64,000 nt of DNA from Maioricimonas rarisocia (GTDB lineage: Bacteria; Planctomycetota; Planctomycetia; Planctomycetales; Planctomycetaceae). Under the pieces are notes generated by a model that made no database searches, had not been told where the DNA came from, and worked only from the letters and a program-made list of their open reading frames with translations. The DNA lies in NCBI RefSeq assembly GCF_007747795.1, contig NZ_CP036275.1, positions 992,001-1,056,000 on the forward strand, in the 5' to 3' direction. The stretch's first letter is position 1, and every line of letters starts with the position of its first letter. Shown in pieces: positions 26,770-35,954 of the stretch. A program made the position numbers and the translations under genes.

Positions 26770-28602
26770 TCAGCAGGAACTGCCCTCGGGCTGAGAAGAG
26801 AGTCCACAGTCTACCAGAAGTTGTTCAGGCACCCATCCGTCCGGCGTCCAGCCTCGCGCCAGGTTGTACGCCCGGATCTGCTGCCGGAGTGTTTCTTCGG
26901 AGAGCGTCACGCCGATGCCGGGGCCGTCGGCAAGCGGCTGCGTGAGGAAGCGGCGGGGGAGAGTGTCTTCGGCGGGCGTCCATCCCTGGCGGATGTTGAA
27001 CCACTTCTTTGCCGTGACGATCCGCTCCGACGTCCGGGTGAGTTCGTCTGCGTCGACATCCCAGCCGGTCACCAGGTGGAGCATCTCCGCCATGGAAGCC
27101 AGCCGGTCATCGAAGACGCCGCGGAGAAACTTGCAGAGAATCAGCGAGTCCATCAGGGCCGCCTCGTTCTCGGTTTCGATCGCGCGGGGGATGGCGTCGC
27201 TGCCGGGGTCGAAGCGGTTCACCTCTTCGGAGAAGTCGACCTGGTACGCTCCCGAGCGGTTGTGGTCGGCACCGCGGGTTCCGACGGCAAAGCCGAGGGC
27301 CATCGTCTGCAGAGCCCGTGGCTCGTAGCCGGGGAGTTCCAGCCCCTTCACGTGCGGTGCGATATCGGGGGCGCCCTGTCCGATCTGCGCGGCTGCCAGG
27401 CGTGAACCTTCCGCAAGCAGATCGCCGAGGCCATCACGCCGAGCGATCTTTCGCAGCGTCGAATGCAGTGCCTCGCCGTTGCCGAAGCGAAGATCCGGTG
27501 CATCGATCATTCCGCGCTCGGCACACTCCATGGCGAAGGCGATCGTGGCCCCGGCGCTGATCGTATCCATTCCGAGTTCGTCGCACAGCGAGGAGGCTTC
27601 GAGGACGACGTCGGAATCGGAGATGCCGCACAGCGGTCCCAATGCGAACAGGTTCTCGTATTCCATCCGCACGCCGGTTTTCCCGGGGCGATGGAAGATG
27701 TGTTCGCAGCCGATCGTACAGGCGGCACAGCTGGAGCGGGTGCGGACCGGAGCGGCAGCAGCGGTCTCGGGGGCGAGCTGCTCGGTTCCCTCGAAGCTGG
27801 ACTGCTGGAAGTTGCGGGTCGGCAGCGAGCCCAGCCGGTTGAACGTCAGCAGGTTGCTGATGGTTCCCAGTTCGCGGTACTTGGCGGTTGCCGGGCCGAA
27901 TGATCTGCGCGAAAGGTCGCGGGCGTACCGGATCAGATCGTCCGAATGGGCGGGAGTGGTGAGGCGGTCGCCGGCGACGCCGAGGGCCTTGAGGTGCTTC
28001 GAACCCATGACGGCACCGAGTCCGCCCCGACCGGCATGGCGACCGGCATGCGATGCGGTGGCGTAGCGGACGAGATTCTCGCCGGCCGGACCAATCGTTG
28101 TGAACCGATAGCCGCGGGCGAATCGCTGGCGGAGCTGTTCTTCGGTGGCCGGGCCGGGCTGTCCCCACAGGTCGCCTGCGTCTTCGAACGAAACGCCGTC
28201 CGGCGTGACCAGCAGGCAGCAGGGGGAGGCGGCCTTTCCGACGATCACGATGGCGTCGTAGCCGGTCTTTTTGCCGGCGATCGCAAAGTGGGATGACGAA
28301 AGGGAGTCGTTGATCCGCCCGGTGAGCGGCGACTTGGCCATCACGGCGAACTTGGCGGAGGTCGTCAGCGGGCTGCCGACGAGAGGACTGAAGACAAACA
28401 GCAGCGGTGCCTGGGGCGCGAGCGGATCGATTCCGTCGGGGCATTCCTGCAGCAGCATCCAGGTGCCCAGTCCGCTGCCGCCGATGAATTGCCGCAGTAC
28501 GTCGAGCGGAATCTCACGCGGCTCGCTGCTCTGCTGCGTCAGGTCGACGCGGAGGTAGCGGCCGTGATAGCCGGGAGCCCGACTGTCTGCGGGAGCGGTC
28601 AT
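26770..28602 (-). CDS. Aldehyde ferredoxin oxidoreductase family (tungsten-type) enzyme
   Basis: About 610 residues, the usual AOR length. The N domain begins GYHGRYLRVDLTQQ and has RQFIGGSGLG and the SPLTGRINDS pterin-contact region. The [4Fe-4S] ligands C-x2-C-x3-C lie at about 292, 295 and 299 (SCAACTIGCEHIF), matching positions in Pyrococcus AOR, and a later Cys in SLILCKFL is the likely fourth. GFAVGTRGADHNRSGAY is also typical. Such enzymes oxidise aldehydes to acids with a tungsten bis-pterin cofactor and ferredoxin. The ATG at 28602 is chosen over 28614, which has its purine-rich site immediately adjacent. Confidence 0.93.
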   Translation of the reverse strand: MTAPADSRAPGYHGRYLRVDLTQQSSEPREIPLDVLRQFIGGSGLGTWMLLQECPDGIDPLAPQAPLLFVFSPLVGSPLTTSAKFAVMAKSPLTGRINDSLSSSHFAIAGKKTGYDAIVIVGKAASPCCLLVTPDGVSFEDAGDLWGQPGPATEEQLRQRFARGYRFTTIGPAGENLVRYATASHAGRHAGRGGLGAVMGSKHLKALGVAGDRLTTPAHSDDLIRYARDLSRRSFGPATAKYRELGTISNLLTFNRLGSLPTRNFQQSSFEGTEQLAPETAAAAPVRTRSSCAACTIGCEHIFHRPGKTGVRMEYENLFALGPLCGISDSDVVLEASSLCDELGMDTISAGATIAFAMECAERGMIDAPDLRFGNGEALHSTLRKIARRDGLGDLLAEGSRLAAAQIGQGAPDIAPHVKGLELPGYEPRALQTMALGFAVGTRGADHNRSGAYQVDFSEEVNRFDPGSDAIPRAIETENEAALMDSLILCKFLRGVFDDRLASMAEMLHLVTGWDVDADELTRTSERIVTAKKWFNIRQGWTPAEDTLPRRFLTQPLADGPGIGVTLSEETLRQQIRAYNLARGWTPDGWVPEQLLVDCGLSSQPEGSSC

Positions 28603-28638
28603 GCGTGCGGGCATCTCCCTGGGGACCCGGAACTCGAA

Positions 28639-28902
28639 CTATCCGCCCACGTCGGCGGAGAGGATCATCAACGTGTCGCCGGAACGGAGCGGCATGCGGG
28701 CCTCGGTGGTGAACATGATGCCGTTGATGCTCGCCAGATAGCCGCGGCGGAGTTCTCCGTCCTGCAGGCAGTCGGCGGCGAACTCCGGCAACATCTGCCG
28801 GAGCTGTTCGATGGCATCGCCCAGCGTTTTGGCTTCGACGGTGACGGAACCGACGCCGGCGCGCTCGCGCGGGATCCCCAGGAATTCGACGCGGACGCTC
28901 AT
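28639..28902 (-). CDS. MoaD/ThiS-type sulfur carrier
   Basis: An 87-residue ubiquitin-fold protein starting VRVEFLGIPRERAGVGSVTVEA and ending ILSADVGG, the double-Gly tail that is activated and thiocarboxylated. As a MoaD paralogue beside an AOR gene it probably supplies sulfur for tungstopterin assembly. It lies 36 bp upstream of the AOR start and 21 bp after the deacetylase stop, all on one strand. Confidence 0.9.
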   Translation of the reverse strand: MSVRVEFLGIPRERAGVGSVTVEAKTLGDAIEQLRQMLPEFAADCLQDGELRRGYLASINGIMFTTEARMPLRSGDTLMILSADVGG

Positions 28903-28923
28903 GAGGAGTCCCTGCCGGGCAGG

Positions 28924-29631
28924 CTACACGAGGTGGCGGAAATCAGTGATGCCGATTTCTTCGCGACTGGCGAACGGTTCGCCGTACGGGCGTCCGATCG
29001 TCCATCCCCAGTATCGTGCACGATCCCTGATGTCGTCCAGCAACGTGGGGTGTTCGGTCGGCCGACCCTCGATCATCTGGCTCTCGTAACAGCGGATCGC
29101 CTCCATCTTCCGGTCGATGAACGGACTGATATCCCGCACAAATGCCGGCTTGGGATGGATCCGCAGATGGATGCTCCAGAAATAGTACACCTTTTTCGGC
29201 CAGAAAGGTTCGCCGGGGATGTCGCTGCGGCTCAGTTTCGACCAGAAGCGTGCGGCATCGACCAGCGAACTGGCGGCGACGTGATCGGGATGCACGTCTT
29301 CCCAGTACGGGGCAAGAATGATCTTCGGACGCAGCAGTCGAAACAGGCCGGCCAGCCGGTGCCGGGCGTCCAGGTCGTGTTCGAGCCGGCGATTCGGAAG
29401 CTGCAGGTTGCCGCGCCACGTGAGGTCGAGGACTTCCGTCGCTGCGGCCGTCTCTTTGACGCGGCGTCCCGGGGTTCCCCGTGGGGTCGGCTCACCGTTG
29501 GTCAGCTCGAGGACGCCGACCCGCATTTCCTGTTCACGACATTGAAGGATGGTGCCGCCGACGCTGATCTCGGCATCATCCGGATGTGGCGAGACGACGA
29601 GGAGATCAAGTGGCTGATCGGGGACGTTCAC
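28924..29631 (-). CDS. PIG-L family deacetylase, BshB1-like
   Basis: A zinc-dependent N-acetylglucosaminide deacetylase of the LmbE/PIG-L family. Metal ligands are visible in VVSPHPDDAEISVGG and in EDVHPDHVAAS. The segments ELTNGEPTPRGTPGRR, NLQLPNRRLE and AFVRDISPFIDRKMEAIRCYESQ fit BshB1, which makes GlcN-malate in bacillithiol synthesis. The GTG at 29631 is preferred as homology starts just after it; an upstream ATG at 29694 is possible. It is first in the run deacetylase-MoaD-AOR-FwdD. Other sugar deacetylations are possible. Confidence 0.85.
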   Translation of the reverse strand: MNVPDQPLDLLVVSPHPDDAEISVGGTILQCREQEMRVGVLELTNGEPTPRGTPGRRVKETAAATEVLDLTWRGNLQLPNRRLEHDLDARHRLAGLFRLLRPKIILAPYWEDVHPDHVAASSLVDAARFWSKLSRSDIPGEPFWPKKVYYFWSIHLRIHPKPAFVRDISPFIDRKMEAIRCYESQMIEGRPTEHPTLLDDIRDRARYWGWTIGRPYGEPFASREEIGITDFRHLV

Positions 29632-29827
29632 GACGGTCGAATCCTGCTGATGCGTCCGGGGGAGTGGTTCGGCAGCGGGAACTCGTCTGGACACGATCGG
29701 GGGGATCTGTCACAAGGACGCCCCCACTTCTCATCAAGTCCTCTCCCCCGAATCTCAACACTGTCAAAAAACGGCCGGGACGACCTGTCGGCCCGGGATT
29801 CCGTCCGTGCAGCGGAGTTCGCTGACC

Positions 29828-30112
29828 ATGAAATATCTGTTTCGTATTGCGATGGCGGTCGCCTTCGGCGCGGCGGTCGGCTGCGCGTCGGTCTCGGAAT
29901 CGGACTCGGGCAGTCTGTTCTCCTCCCTGCAACCGGGAGAAGAGGAATCCGTAGAAACCGTCGGCCGCAGCAACGACCCCTGGGTCAACCAGGCGGGGCA
30001 TGAGGCGCGCAAGCATCTTCCCCGGGAGAAGACCAACGATCCCCTTGGACTGAGAAACATCTTCATGTCCGAGCGGGCCCGTGACATCGAGCACAACCTG
30101 GGGATCGACTGA
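29828..30112 (+). CDS. Small lipoprotein of unknown function
   Basis: A 94-residue protein with a lipoprotein signal (MKYLFRIAMAVAFGAAVGCAS). The mature part is acidic then basic, with NDPWVNQAGHEARKHLPREKTNDPLGLRNIFMSERARDIEHNLGID. The C-terminal motif DPLGLRNIFMSERAR looks constrained, but I recognise no family. It reads away from the deacetylase gene and towards the response regulator gene. Confidence 0.75.
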   Translation: MKYLFRIAMAVAFGAAVGCASVSESDSGSLFSSLQPGEEESVETVGRSNDPWVNQAGHEARKHLPREKTNDPLGLRNIFMSERARDIEHNLGID

Positions 30113-30163
30113 CGGAAAGCGACTGACCCGCGATCGGCGGGTCGTGTTGCGACCCGTGCAGAA

Positions 30164-30185
30164 ACCCCCGCACAGAGTGGCGGGG
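30164..30185. terminator. Bidirectional terminator-like hairpin
   Basis: CCCCCGC and GCGGGGG form a 7-bp stem around an 8-base loop between two convergent genes. On the minus strand it is followed by TTTC, so it best fits termination of the response regulator transcript. Confidence 0.5.
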
Positions 30186-30216
30186 GCATGCAATCGACGA
30201 CGCATCCAGGCGACGT

Positions 30217-30672
30217 CTAGGTGGCCTTCTTGCGGGTGGTCCGCGTACGACGAAGCGGACCTTTCTCCGACTTGCTGGCGGTGCTCTTGCCCGCCTTGCC
30301 CGACCGCTTCTCGAACGCCCGGCTGACCGCATCAAGCAGCAGTTCCATGGCGAACGGCTTGCGGAGGTACTCGACGACGCCCAGCATCTCGGCATACGCC
30401 TTGTGACGGCCCCCTTCGTTGGCGGTGATCATGATGACCGCCGGCGGCGCGTCGAGTGTGCGGATGAACTCCAGAACCGGGAATCCGCCCATGCGGGGCA
30501 TCATCATGTCGGTGATGACCAGATCCGGTTCTTCGTTCTGAATGAGGCGCTGGCCCTCGATGCCATTCGGTGCTGTGATCACGTTGTATCCCGCACCGTC
30601 CAGCACGCCGGACAGGGTGCTCGAGATCTCGCGATCATCTTCAATCAGCAGAATCTTTTTGGCAGATGCCAT
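30217..30672 (-). CDS. Single-domain response regulator with basic tail
   Basis: A 151-residue CheY-like receiver: acidic pocket E11-D12-D13 in [10 protein letters not shown], phospho-acceptor D55 in [13 protein letters not shown], the conserved Thr in IMITANEGG, and Lys in [13 protein letters not shown]. There is no DNA-binding output domain. The last 30 residues ([17 protein letters not shown]..., TRKKAT) are strongly basic and Ser/Thr-rich. It probably relays a phosphosignal by protein contact. No histidine kinase lies nearby. Confidence 0.92.
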   Translation of the reverse strand: MASAKKILLIEDDREISSTLSGVLDGAGYNVITAPNGIEGQRLIQNEEPDLVITDMMMPRMGGFPVLEFIRTLDAPPAVIMITANEGGRHKAYAEMLGVVEYLRKPFAMELLLDAVSRAFEKRSGKAGKSTASKSEKGPLRRTRTTRKKAT

Positions 30673-30741
30673 AACTTCCTCGGGCCAGTTTCCAGAATAT
30701 CCTGACAGTCCAACTCATCTTACGCCGCGGTTTCGGGAGCC

Positions 30742-31398
30742 TCAAGAACCGCCGCGCGCGTTCTCGACGAACCGCCGGACATCCTCGAGATCCTTGACGC
30801 CGGGGGCCGACTCCACACCGCTGGCCACGTCGACGCCCCAGGGACGAACCGTCCGGACTGCCTCGGCGACATTTTCGGGGTGCAGGCCGCCTGCGAGCAC
30901 CAGTGGCGGCCACTCGTCACGGGACCATTGATCCCGCAGCAGATTCCATGGGGCGCACTCGCCGGTTCCTCCCCAGGCTCCCTCGACACGAGCGTCGACC
31001 AGGCAGGCCCGCAGCTGGACACCGAGCTGTTCAAACTGCTGCAAATCGCTGCGGGCTTCGGCAAGGCCGTCCTGTCCGACACGGTAGACCCGAATGATGT
31101 CGAGCGGGCCCGTTTCTGCAAGCCGGGCGACGTACTCGGGCGACTCGTTTCCGTGAAGCTGGACAGTTGTGAGGCCGCAGTACGAGACCGTTTCGCGGAC
31201 GAATTCGAGCGGGTGGTTGACGAACAGCCCCACGACGTCGACTTTCGACCCGACGTGGTGGCAGATCTCGCGGGCGATCTCCAGCGAGACCGATCGGGGG
31301 GAAGGGGCGTAGAAGTTGAGCCCAATGGCATTTGCGCCAAGTTCGACGACCGCCTCGGCCGTGGCCCGGTCAGTGATTCCGCAGATTTTGACCCACAC
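30742..31398 (-). CDS. trpF: Phosphoribosylanthranilate isomerase
   Basis: Third step from chorismate towards tryptophan: converts N-(5-phosphoribosyl)anthranilate to CdRP. The 218-residue TIM barrel has the catalytic Cys in WVKICGIT, the catalytic Asp in CLVDARVEGAWGGTGE, and phosphate-binding LAGGLHPENV and VDVASGVESAPGVKD. No other trp gene is adjacent; it lies between the response regulator and the ELM1-like gene on the same strand. Confidence 0.95.
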   Translation of the reverse strand: MWVKICGITDRATAEAVVELGANAIGLNFYAPSPRSVSLEIAREICHHVGSKVDVVGLFVNHPLEFVRETVSYCGLTTVQLHGNESPEYVARLAETGPLDIIRVYRVGQDGLAEARSDLQQFEQLGVQLRACLVDARVEGAWGGTGECAPWNLLRDQWSRDEWPPLVLAGGLHPENVAEAVRTVRPWGVDVASGVESAPGVKDLEDVRRFVENARGGS

Positions 31399-31515
31399 CG
31401 TTGCTTACCCTTCACCCGCTCTCGTTGCCGGTCGCGTCCCGGCAATCGGTCGCACGTTCCCTGCCGGGCCAGCCCTCATCATAGGGGGACAGCGGGCGGT
31501 CGTCTTCCGCAGGGC

Positions 31516-32526
31516 TCAGGCAGCGCGCAGAAAGCGGTCGCGGATGATCTCCGCGCAGCGCTCCGCTTCGGCCAGTCGTCCCGGCGGATCGGGAAGCCGG
31601 CCGGTCTGCTCCCACATCTCCAGCGGGCTGACCCATCCCTCTCGAACCAGTGTCGCAATGCAGCGGGTATGTCGCCCGTGACGGCGAGCCGGGACGTGAA
31701 TCAGTCCCACGCGGGCCCCTGCGGTCAGCGCTTCGTACAACATTGAGAGACTGTCCTCGGTCACGAAGACGGTCTCGTGGCGCGGGAGTTCCTCCCGAAG
31801 CCATCCCGGGGGAGTTTCCGAGACGGCGCGGATGACCAGGTCCTGAGGCGCGAGTTCCGACAGTTCCTCAATGAGTGCTGTCGGAGTTCGCCGCGAGGTC
31901 GACAGCGTCCACGTCCGGTCCGGATCTCGGGCGATCAGCTTGCGGACCTGCTGCAGGATGTCCGGATGAGACCACCTGTGATGCCTGGAGGGGCCGCCGA
32001 GAAGAATCAGCCCGCTCTGCGGCAGAATCTCAGCTTCCTGAACCGGACACATCGGGTTGATCACGCCGCGGGTCGAGATGACGCGACGCGACCGCGGAAT
32101 CCGGTGGAAATCCGGCAGGATGCACAGGTCGAACATTTGCGGAGGAATCGTCGGCCGCATCAGCACGATGAGGCGGCCACCGACACGACGTCGCAGCCAC
32201 AGGCCGGGCAGATGAGTCTTGTGACCGCAGGCGACGATCAGATCGGGCCGGCCGCCGTCGGGCGCTTGCGGAAACTGACCGCGGATTGCTTCCGGAAGCC
32301 ACCCCCATCGATCTGTGATCGGGATCTCCCGCGACCGCAAAGGTGTTAACCGTGCGAGTGCCTGCAGCAGTCCGTCCACCTGCGTCCGATGGCCCGGGCG
32401 GCCATCGGTGAGATACCAGACGGTGGTCGTGGTGGACGGGATCCCGTCCGCGGCACGACGGACCGTTTGAACGCGGTTGGGAAGTGACATGCTGCGGGAA
32501 AACCGTGCCCGGCGGTCGGACGTCAC
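31516..32526 (-). CDS. ELM1/GtrOC1-type glycosyltransferase-like protein
   Basis: A 336-residue protein of the 'mitochondrial fission ELM1' family, which in bacteria sits in envelope-glycan loci. Marks are VWYLTDGRPGHRTQVDGLLQAL at the N terminus, RPDLIVACGHKTH, LILLGGPSRHHRW and FVTEDSLSMLYEALTAGARVGLIHV. The overall two-domain GT-B-like pattern suggests a glycosyltransferase. The GTG at 32526 overlaps the stop of the ABC exporter (GTGA), implying coupled translation; an ATG at 32490 is the alternative. Substrate unknown. Confidence 0.82.
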   Translation of the reverse strand: MTSDRRARFSRSMSLPNRVQTVRRAADGIPSTTTTVWYLTDGRPGHRTQVDGLLQALARLTPLRSREIPITDRWGWLPEAIRGQFPQAPDGGRPDLIVACGHKTHLPGLWLRRRVGGRLIVLMRPTIPPQMFDLCILPDFHRIPRSRRVISTRGVINPMCPVQEAEILPQSGLILLGGPSRHHRWSHPDILQQVRKLIARDPDRTWTLSTSRRTPTALIEELSELAPQDLVIRAVSETPPGWLREELPRHETVFVTEDSLSMLYEALTAGARVGLIHVPARRHGRHTRCIATLVREGWVSPLEMWEQTGRLPDPPGRLAEAERCAEIIRDRFLRAA

Positions 32527-34643
32527 GCCGCCTTGCCAAGCGACGGTGTGTGGTACAGCCGGGCGTAGGTCGGGCAGGACTGCAGCAGCGATTCGTGGGT
32601 GCCGCTTGCCACGACCTGTCCCTGATCCATGACGACGACGCGGGTGACCAGGTCGAGCAGGGCGGGCGTCATGCTGTGGGTGATGATGAAGGCGGTCCGG
32701 CCGGGGACGAACGATTTGAGCGCTTCGTAGATGAGCTTGGCACTCTCGGCATCGGCGGCGGATGTGGCTTCGTCGAGAATCAGGATCGAGGGATCGCGAA
32801 GGATGGCCCGGGCCATGGCGATCCGCTGTCGCTGGCCTCCGGAGAGTTCCTTCCCCTTCTCGCCCACCCGGGTCTCGAAGCCGTGCGGAACGGTTTCGAC
32901 GATCGGCATGACGTACGCCCGGCGGGCCGCTTCCTCGACGTCGGTACGCGTGGCCGTCGGTTTTCCGTACAGGATGTTTTCATAGATCGAATCGTCGAAG
33001 AGGATCGTTTCCTGCGTGACGATGCCGATCTGCGAGCGAAGGTCACGGAGATTCGCATCGTGAACCGGAATGCCGTCGATGCGGATTTCTCCTCCCTGCG
33101 GGTCGTACAGCCGGGGGAGCAGATTGACCAGCGTCGACTTGCCGCATCCGTTCTGGCCGACCAGGGCGACGACTTCGCCAGCCTCGACGGTCAGGTTGAC
33201 TCCCCGGAGGGCCGGTCCGCGGGACCGGTCGAGCTCGCGGGTGGGATAGGCGAACGTGACGTCGTCGAATTCGATCGTCTTGGTGTGCGGTTTGAGATGG
33301 CGAGGCTCTTTCACCTCGCGGACCAGCGGCTCGCGCTCCATCATGGAGAAGATGCGGTCAATTGCCGCCGAGGATCGCTTCAGACGCGAAAACGAGTTGG
33401 ACAGTTTGCGGCAGGGGTCGAGCATGCCGACCAGCAGGCCGTACAGCAGGGCCAGGTGTTCGGGGTCCATGGTGTCTGAGGCCAGGCGCACGCCCCAGAT
33501 GTCGGTCTGTCCCCGCAGGACCAGGTAGGCCCCGGGGAGCATCGAGACGAAGATGGCGAGCAGGCCGAGCACCTCGATGCTCGGCTTGGCGACGGCGTCG
33601 ATGTAGACGACCTTCATCGCCTTGGCGAAGAACGTGTCGTACTCGCGGTCGAACTGTTTGCGGTGGTGCTGCTCGTTGCCGAAGGCGATCACGACCTTGA
33701 GGCCTTCGAAGGTCTCTTCGAGCACCTTGTAGATGCGGGACATGCTTTCCATCATCCGCCGGCTGGCCCGCTTGAGCAGCCGCCCGTAGCGGCCGAGTGC
33801 CAGGCCGAGCAGAGGCAGGAACAGCAGCGAAAGTAGCGTCAGCCGCCAGTTGACGAAGAGGGCGAAGATCAGGCAGGAGAGGCACTTGAGGGGCTCGCGG
33901 ACGAGCCGTCCTCCGAGCAGCGTCAAGCCGACCGAAAGCTGCTCGACGTCGTACGTAAAGCGCGACATCAGCGAGCCGGTGCCGTCTGCCGAGACGGTCT
34001 GATAGTCGAGGGCCAGAACCCGATCCAGGGCTCCTTTGCGAACGTCCCGGACGACGAGCTGGACGACTCCACCGACGAGGACGTCCTGCACGAAAATGAA
34101 CAGGCCTTTGATGGCCGTCGCGGCCAGCACACCGAACAGAATCAGGGCAAACGCATCGAAGCGATCCCGGGGGATCCAGGGCATCAGGTAGTTCTGCAGC
34201 CAGGTGAGCTGCCAGAGCGTGCGCGTCGTGGAATGCAGCTTGCGCTGGTTCTTGACGCGGTCTCCCAGCAGCCGCATGTATTCGCTGCTGTCTTCTCCGT
34301 GTCCGGCGGCTTCGAGGTCGGCAAGTCGCTCGTCGATCAGTTCGAGGACTTCTTCCCGCTTGCGGATCGACTCGTGCGTCTGCTCGACTTCTTCGGTGAC
34401 GTACTGGTGGAGGTCCTTCCCCTGGACCAGCATCATCACCGCCGGATAGACCGCCGAGATGTTTGCTCCCCAGAGAAACGCGACCAGCAGTCCGAAGACG
34501 ATCGAGAAGGTGAGCCGCCGCCGATGCGGCCATAGGCAGGGGATGAGTCGCTTGAAGCTCTCCACGGGTCCGTCCGTTGAGTCCGAAGCTGAATCGATCC
34601 GATCTCGGGGCCGTTGAGGCCACGGACCGGTTCCAACGTCCAT
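32523..34643 (-). CDS. ABC exporter with fused ATPase, MsbA-like
   Basis: A 706-residue half-transporter: six membrane helices then one ATPase domain. Walker A GQNGCGKST, signature LSGGQRQ, Walker B ILILDEATSAADAE and the switch His in FIITHSM are all present. An unusual charged insert of about 70 residues, likely coiled-coil, follows helix 1 (TEEVEQTHESIRKREEVLEL onward). MsbA-type proteins flip lipid A or other lipid-linked glycans. The ATG at 34643 begins just before the usual N-terminal region. It is translationally coupled to the ELM1-like gene, which supports an envelope-glycan role. Confidence 0.9.
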   Translation of the reverse strand: MDVGTGPWPQRPRDRIDSASDSTDGPVESFKRLIPCLWPHRRRLTFSIVFGLLVAFLWGANISAVYPAVMMLVQGKDLHQYVTEEVEQTHESIRKREEVLELIDERLADLEAAGHGEDSSEYMRLLGDRVKNQRKLHSTTRTLWQLTWLQNYLMPWIPRDRFDAFALILFGVLAATAIKGLFIFVQDVLVGGVVQLVVRDVRKGALDRVLALDYQTVSADGTGSLMSRFTYDVEQLSVGLTLLGGRLVREPLKCLSCLIFALFVNWRLTLLSLLFLPLLGLALGRYGRLLKRASRRMMESMSRIYKVLEETFEGLKVVIAFGNEQHHRKQFDREYDTFFAKAMKVVYIDAVAKPSIEVLGLLAIFVSMLPGAYLVLRGQTDIWGVRLASDTMDPEHLALLYGLLVGMLDPCRKLSNSFSRLKRSSAAIDRIFSMMEREPLVREVKEPRHLKPHTKTIEFDDVTFAYPTRELDRSRGPALRGVNLTVEAGEVVALVGQNGCGKSTLVNLLPRLYDPQGGEIRIDGIPVHDANLRDLRSQIGIVTQETILFDDSIYENILYGKPTATRTDVEEAARRAYVMPIVETVPHGFETRVGEKGKELSGGQRQRIAMARAILRDPSILILDEATSAADAESAKLIYEALKSFVPGRTAFIITHSMTPALLDLVTRVVVMDQGQVVASGTHESLLQSCPTYARLYHTPSLGKAA

Positions 34644-34964
34644 GTCGGATCGCGGGAGATTAGACCGGCTTGAGGGAAATGTGTCCAGAGGGATCGCGGT
34701 GAGGGGTGAGTCTTGCGAGACGGGTGCCACGGGTTCCGCGAGCCGTGCGCGTTCCGGGGGGACGGGACTGCACGACGTTCGCACTGGCGGAGCAAGCCGC
34801 CAGTGGCACCCTGGTGGAAGCGGGTTCGCGCGTGCCCCGGCCATCCGGCCCGATGTCACAGCCCTGGGGCTCTTCTTCCCGCGGGTCGTTGAACGGAGCA
34901 AATCGGGCTGATAGGATTCGCCACGACATCCGCCCACCCAACTGTCGAAGGTTCTGACGGACCC

Positions 34965-35954
34965 ATGTCCACCGCCGACACGCCACGGCCCGCTCGCTGG
35001 ACGCGGCGACACCTGCTCGGGCTGCAGGAACTTTCGCCGGTCGAGTTGACGCAGATTCTCGACCAGGCCGCCGAATTCAAACGACTGGCGGCTGCGGGCG
35101 AGCAGAAACTCGATTCGCTCGCCGGCTCCACGGTCGCCAACCTGTTTTTCGAGCCCTCCACCCGCACCCGCACCAGCTTCAGCCTCGCCGCCAAGCGGCT
35201 CAGTGCCGACACCGTCGATTTCACAGCATCCGGCAGCAGCCTCTCAAAAGGGGAGTCGTTCATCGACACCGCCCTGACGATCGAGGCGATGGGCGTCTCG
35301 CAGATGGTCGTGCGGCACAGCTCGGCCGGGGCGCCGCAACTGCTCGCCCGTCACGTCAAATGCAGTGTCCTCAATGCCGGTGATGGAACGCACGAACATC
35401 CGACCCAGGCGCTGCTGGACCTGTTCACGATTCGGGAGAACCGGGGGGCGATTGAGGGACTGACCGTGGCGCTGGTGGGGGACATCCTTCACAGCCGCGT
35501 CGCCCGCTCGAACATCTGGGGGCTCAAGAAGCTGGGGGCCCGTGTGATCGTCTGCGGCCCGGCCACCCTGATTCCGCCCCAGATCACCGAACTGGGTGTC
35601 GAGATCCGCCACAATCTCGACGAAGCTCTCGAAGAGGCGGACTGCCTGAACCTGCTGCGAGTGCAGTTTGAGCGCCAGCGGGGAGCGTTCTTCCCATCGA
35701 TCAGCGAGTACGCCCACCTGTTCGGCATGAACGGCGACCGGCTGCGACGCGCCCGCAAGGACGTGCTGATTCTTGCTCCCGGTCCGATCAACCGGGGTGT
35801 CGAAATCACACCCGACGTCGCCGACGGTCCGAGTTCGGTCATTCTCAACCAGGTCACCAACGGCCTGGTCATCCGCATGGCCTGTCTGTACCTGCTGCAC
35901 CGGGCCCAGCTCGAGGCCCCGGCCGGAGATGCGACCGGAAAGGACCTCTCATGA
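34965..35954 (+). CDS. pyrB: Aspartate carbamoyltransferase catalytic chain
   Basis: Condenses carbamoyl phosphate with aspartate, the committed step of pyrimidine synthesis. Seen: [14 protein letters not shown] (carbamoyl-phosphate loop), [64 protein letters not shown] and the [13 protein letters not shown] loop. At 329 residues it is slightly long owing to the ends. The stop overlaps the start of the dihydroorotase-like gene (ATGA), so the products are probably made together. Confidence 0.96.
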   Translation: MSTADTPRPARWTRRHLLGLQELSPVELTQILDQAAEFKRLAAAGEQKLDSLAGSTVANLFFEPSTRTRTSFSLAAKRLSADTVDFTASGSSLSKGESFIDTALTIEAMGVSQMVVRHSSAGAPQLLARHVKCSVLNAGDGTHEHPTQALLDLFTIRENRGAIEGLTVALVGDILHSRVARSNIWGLKKLGARVIVCGPATLIPPQITELGVEIRHNLDEALEEADCLNLLRVQFERQRGAFFPSISEYAHLFGMNGDRLRRARKDVLILAPGPINRGVEITPDVADGPSSVILNQVTNGLVIRMACLYLLHRAQLEAPAGDATGKDLS

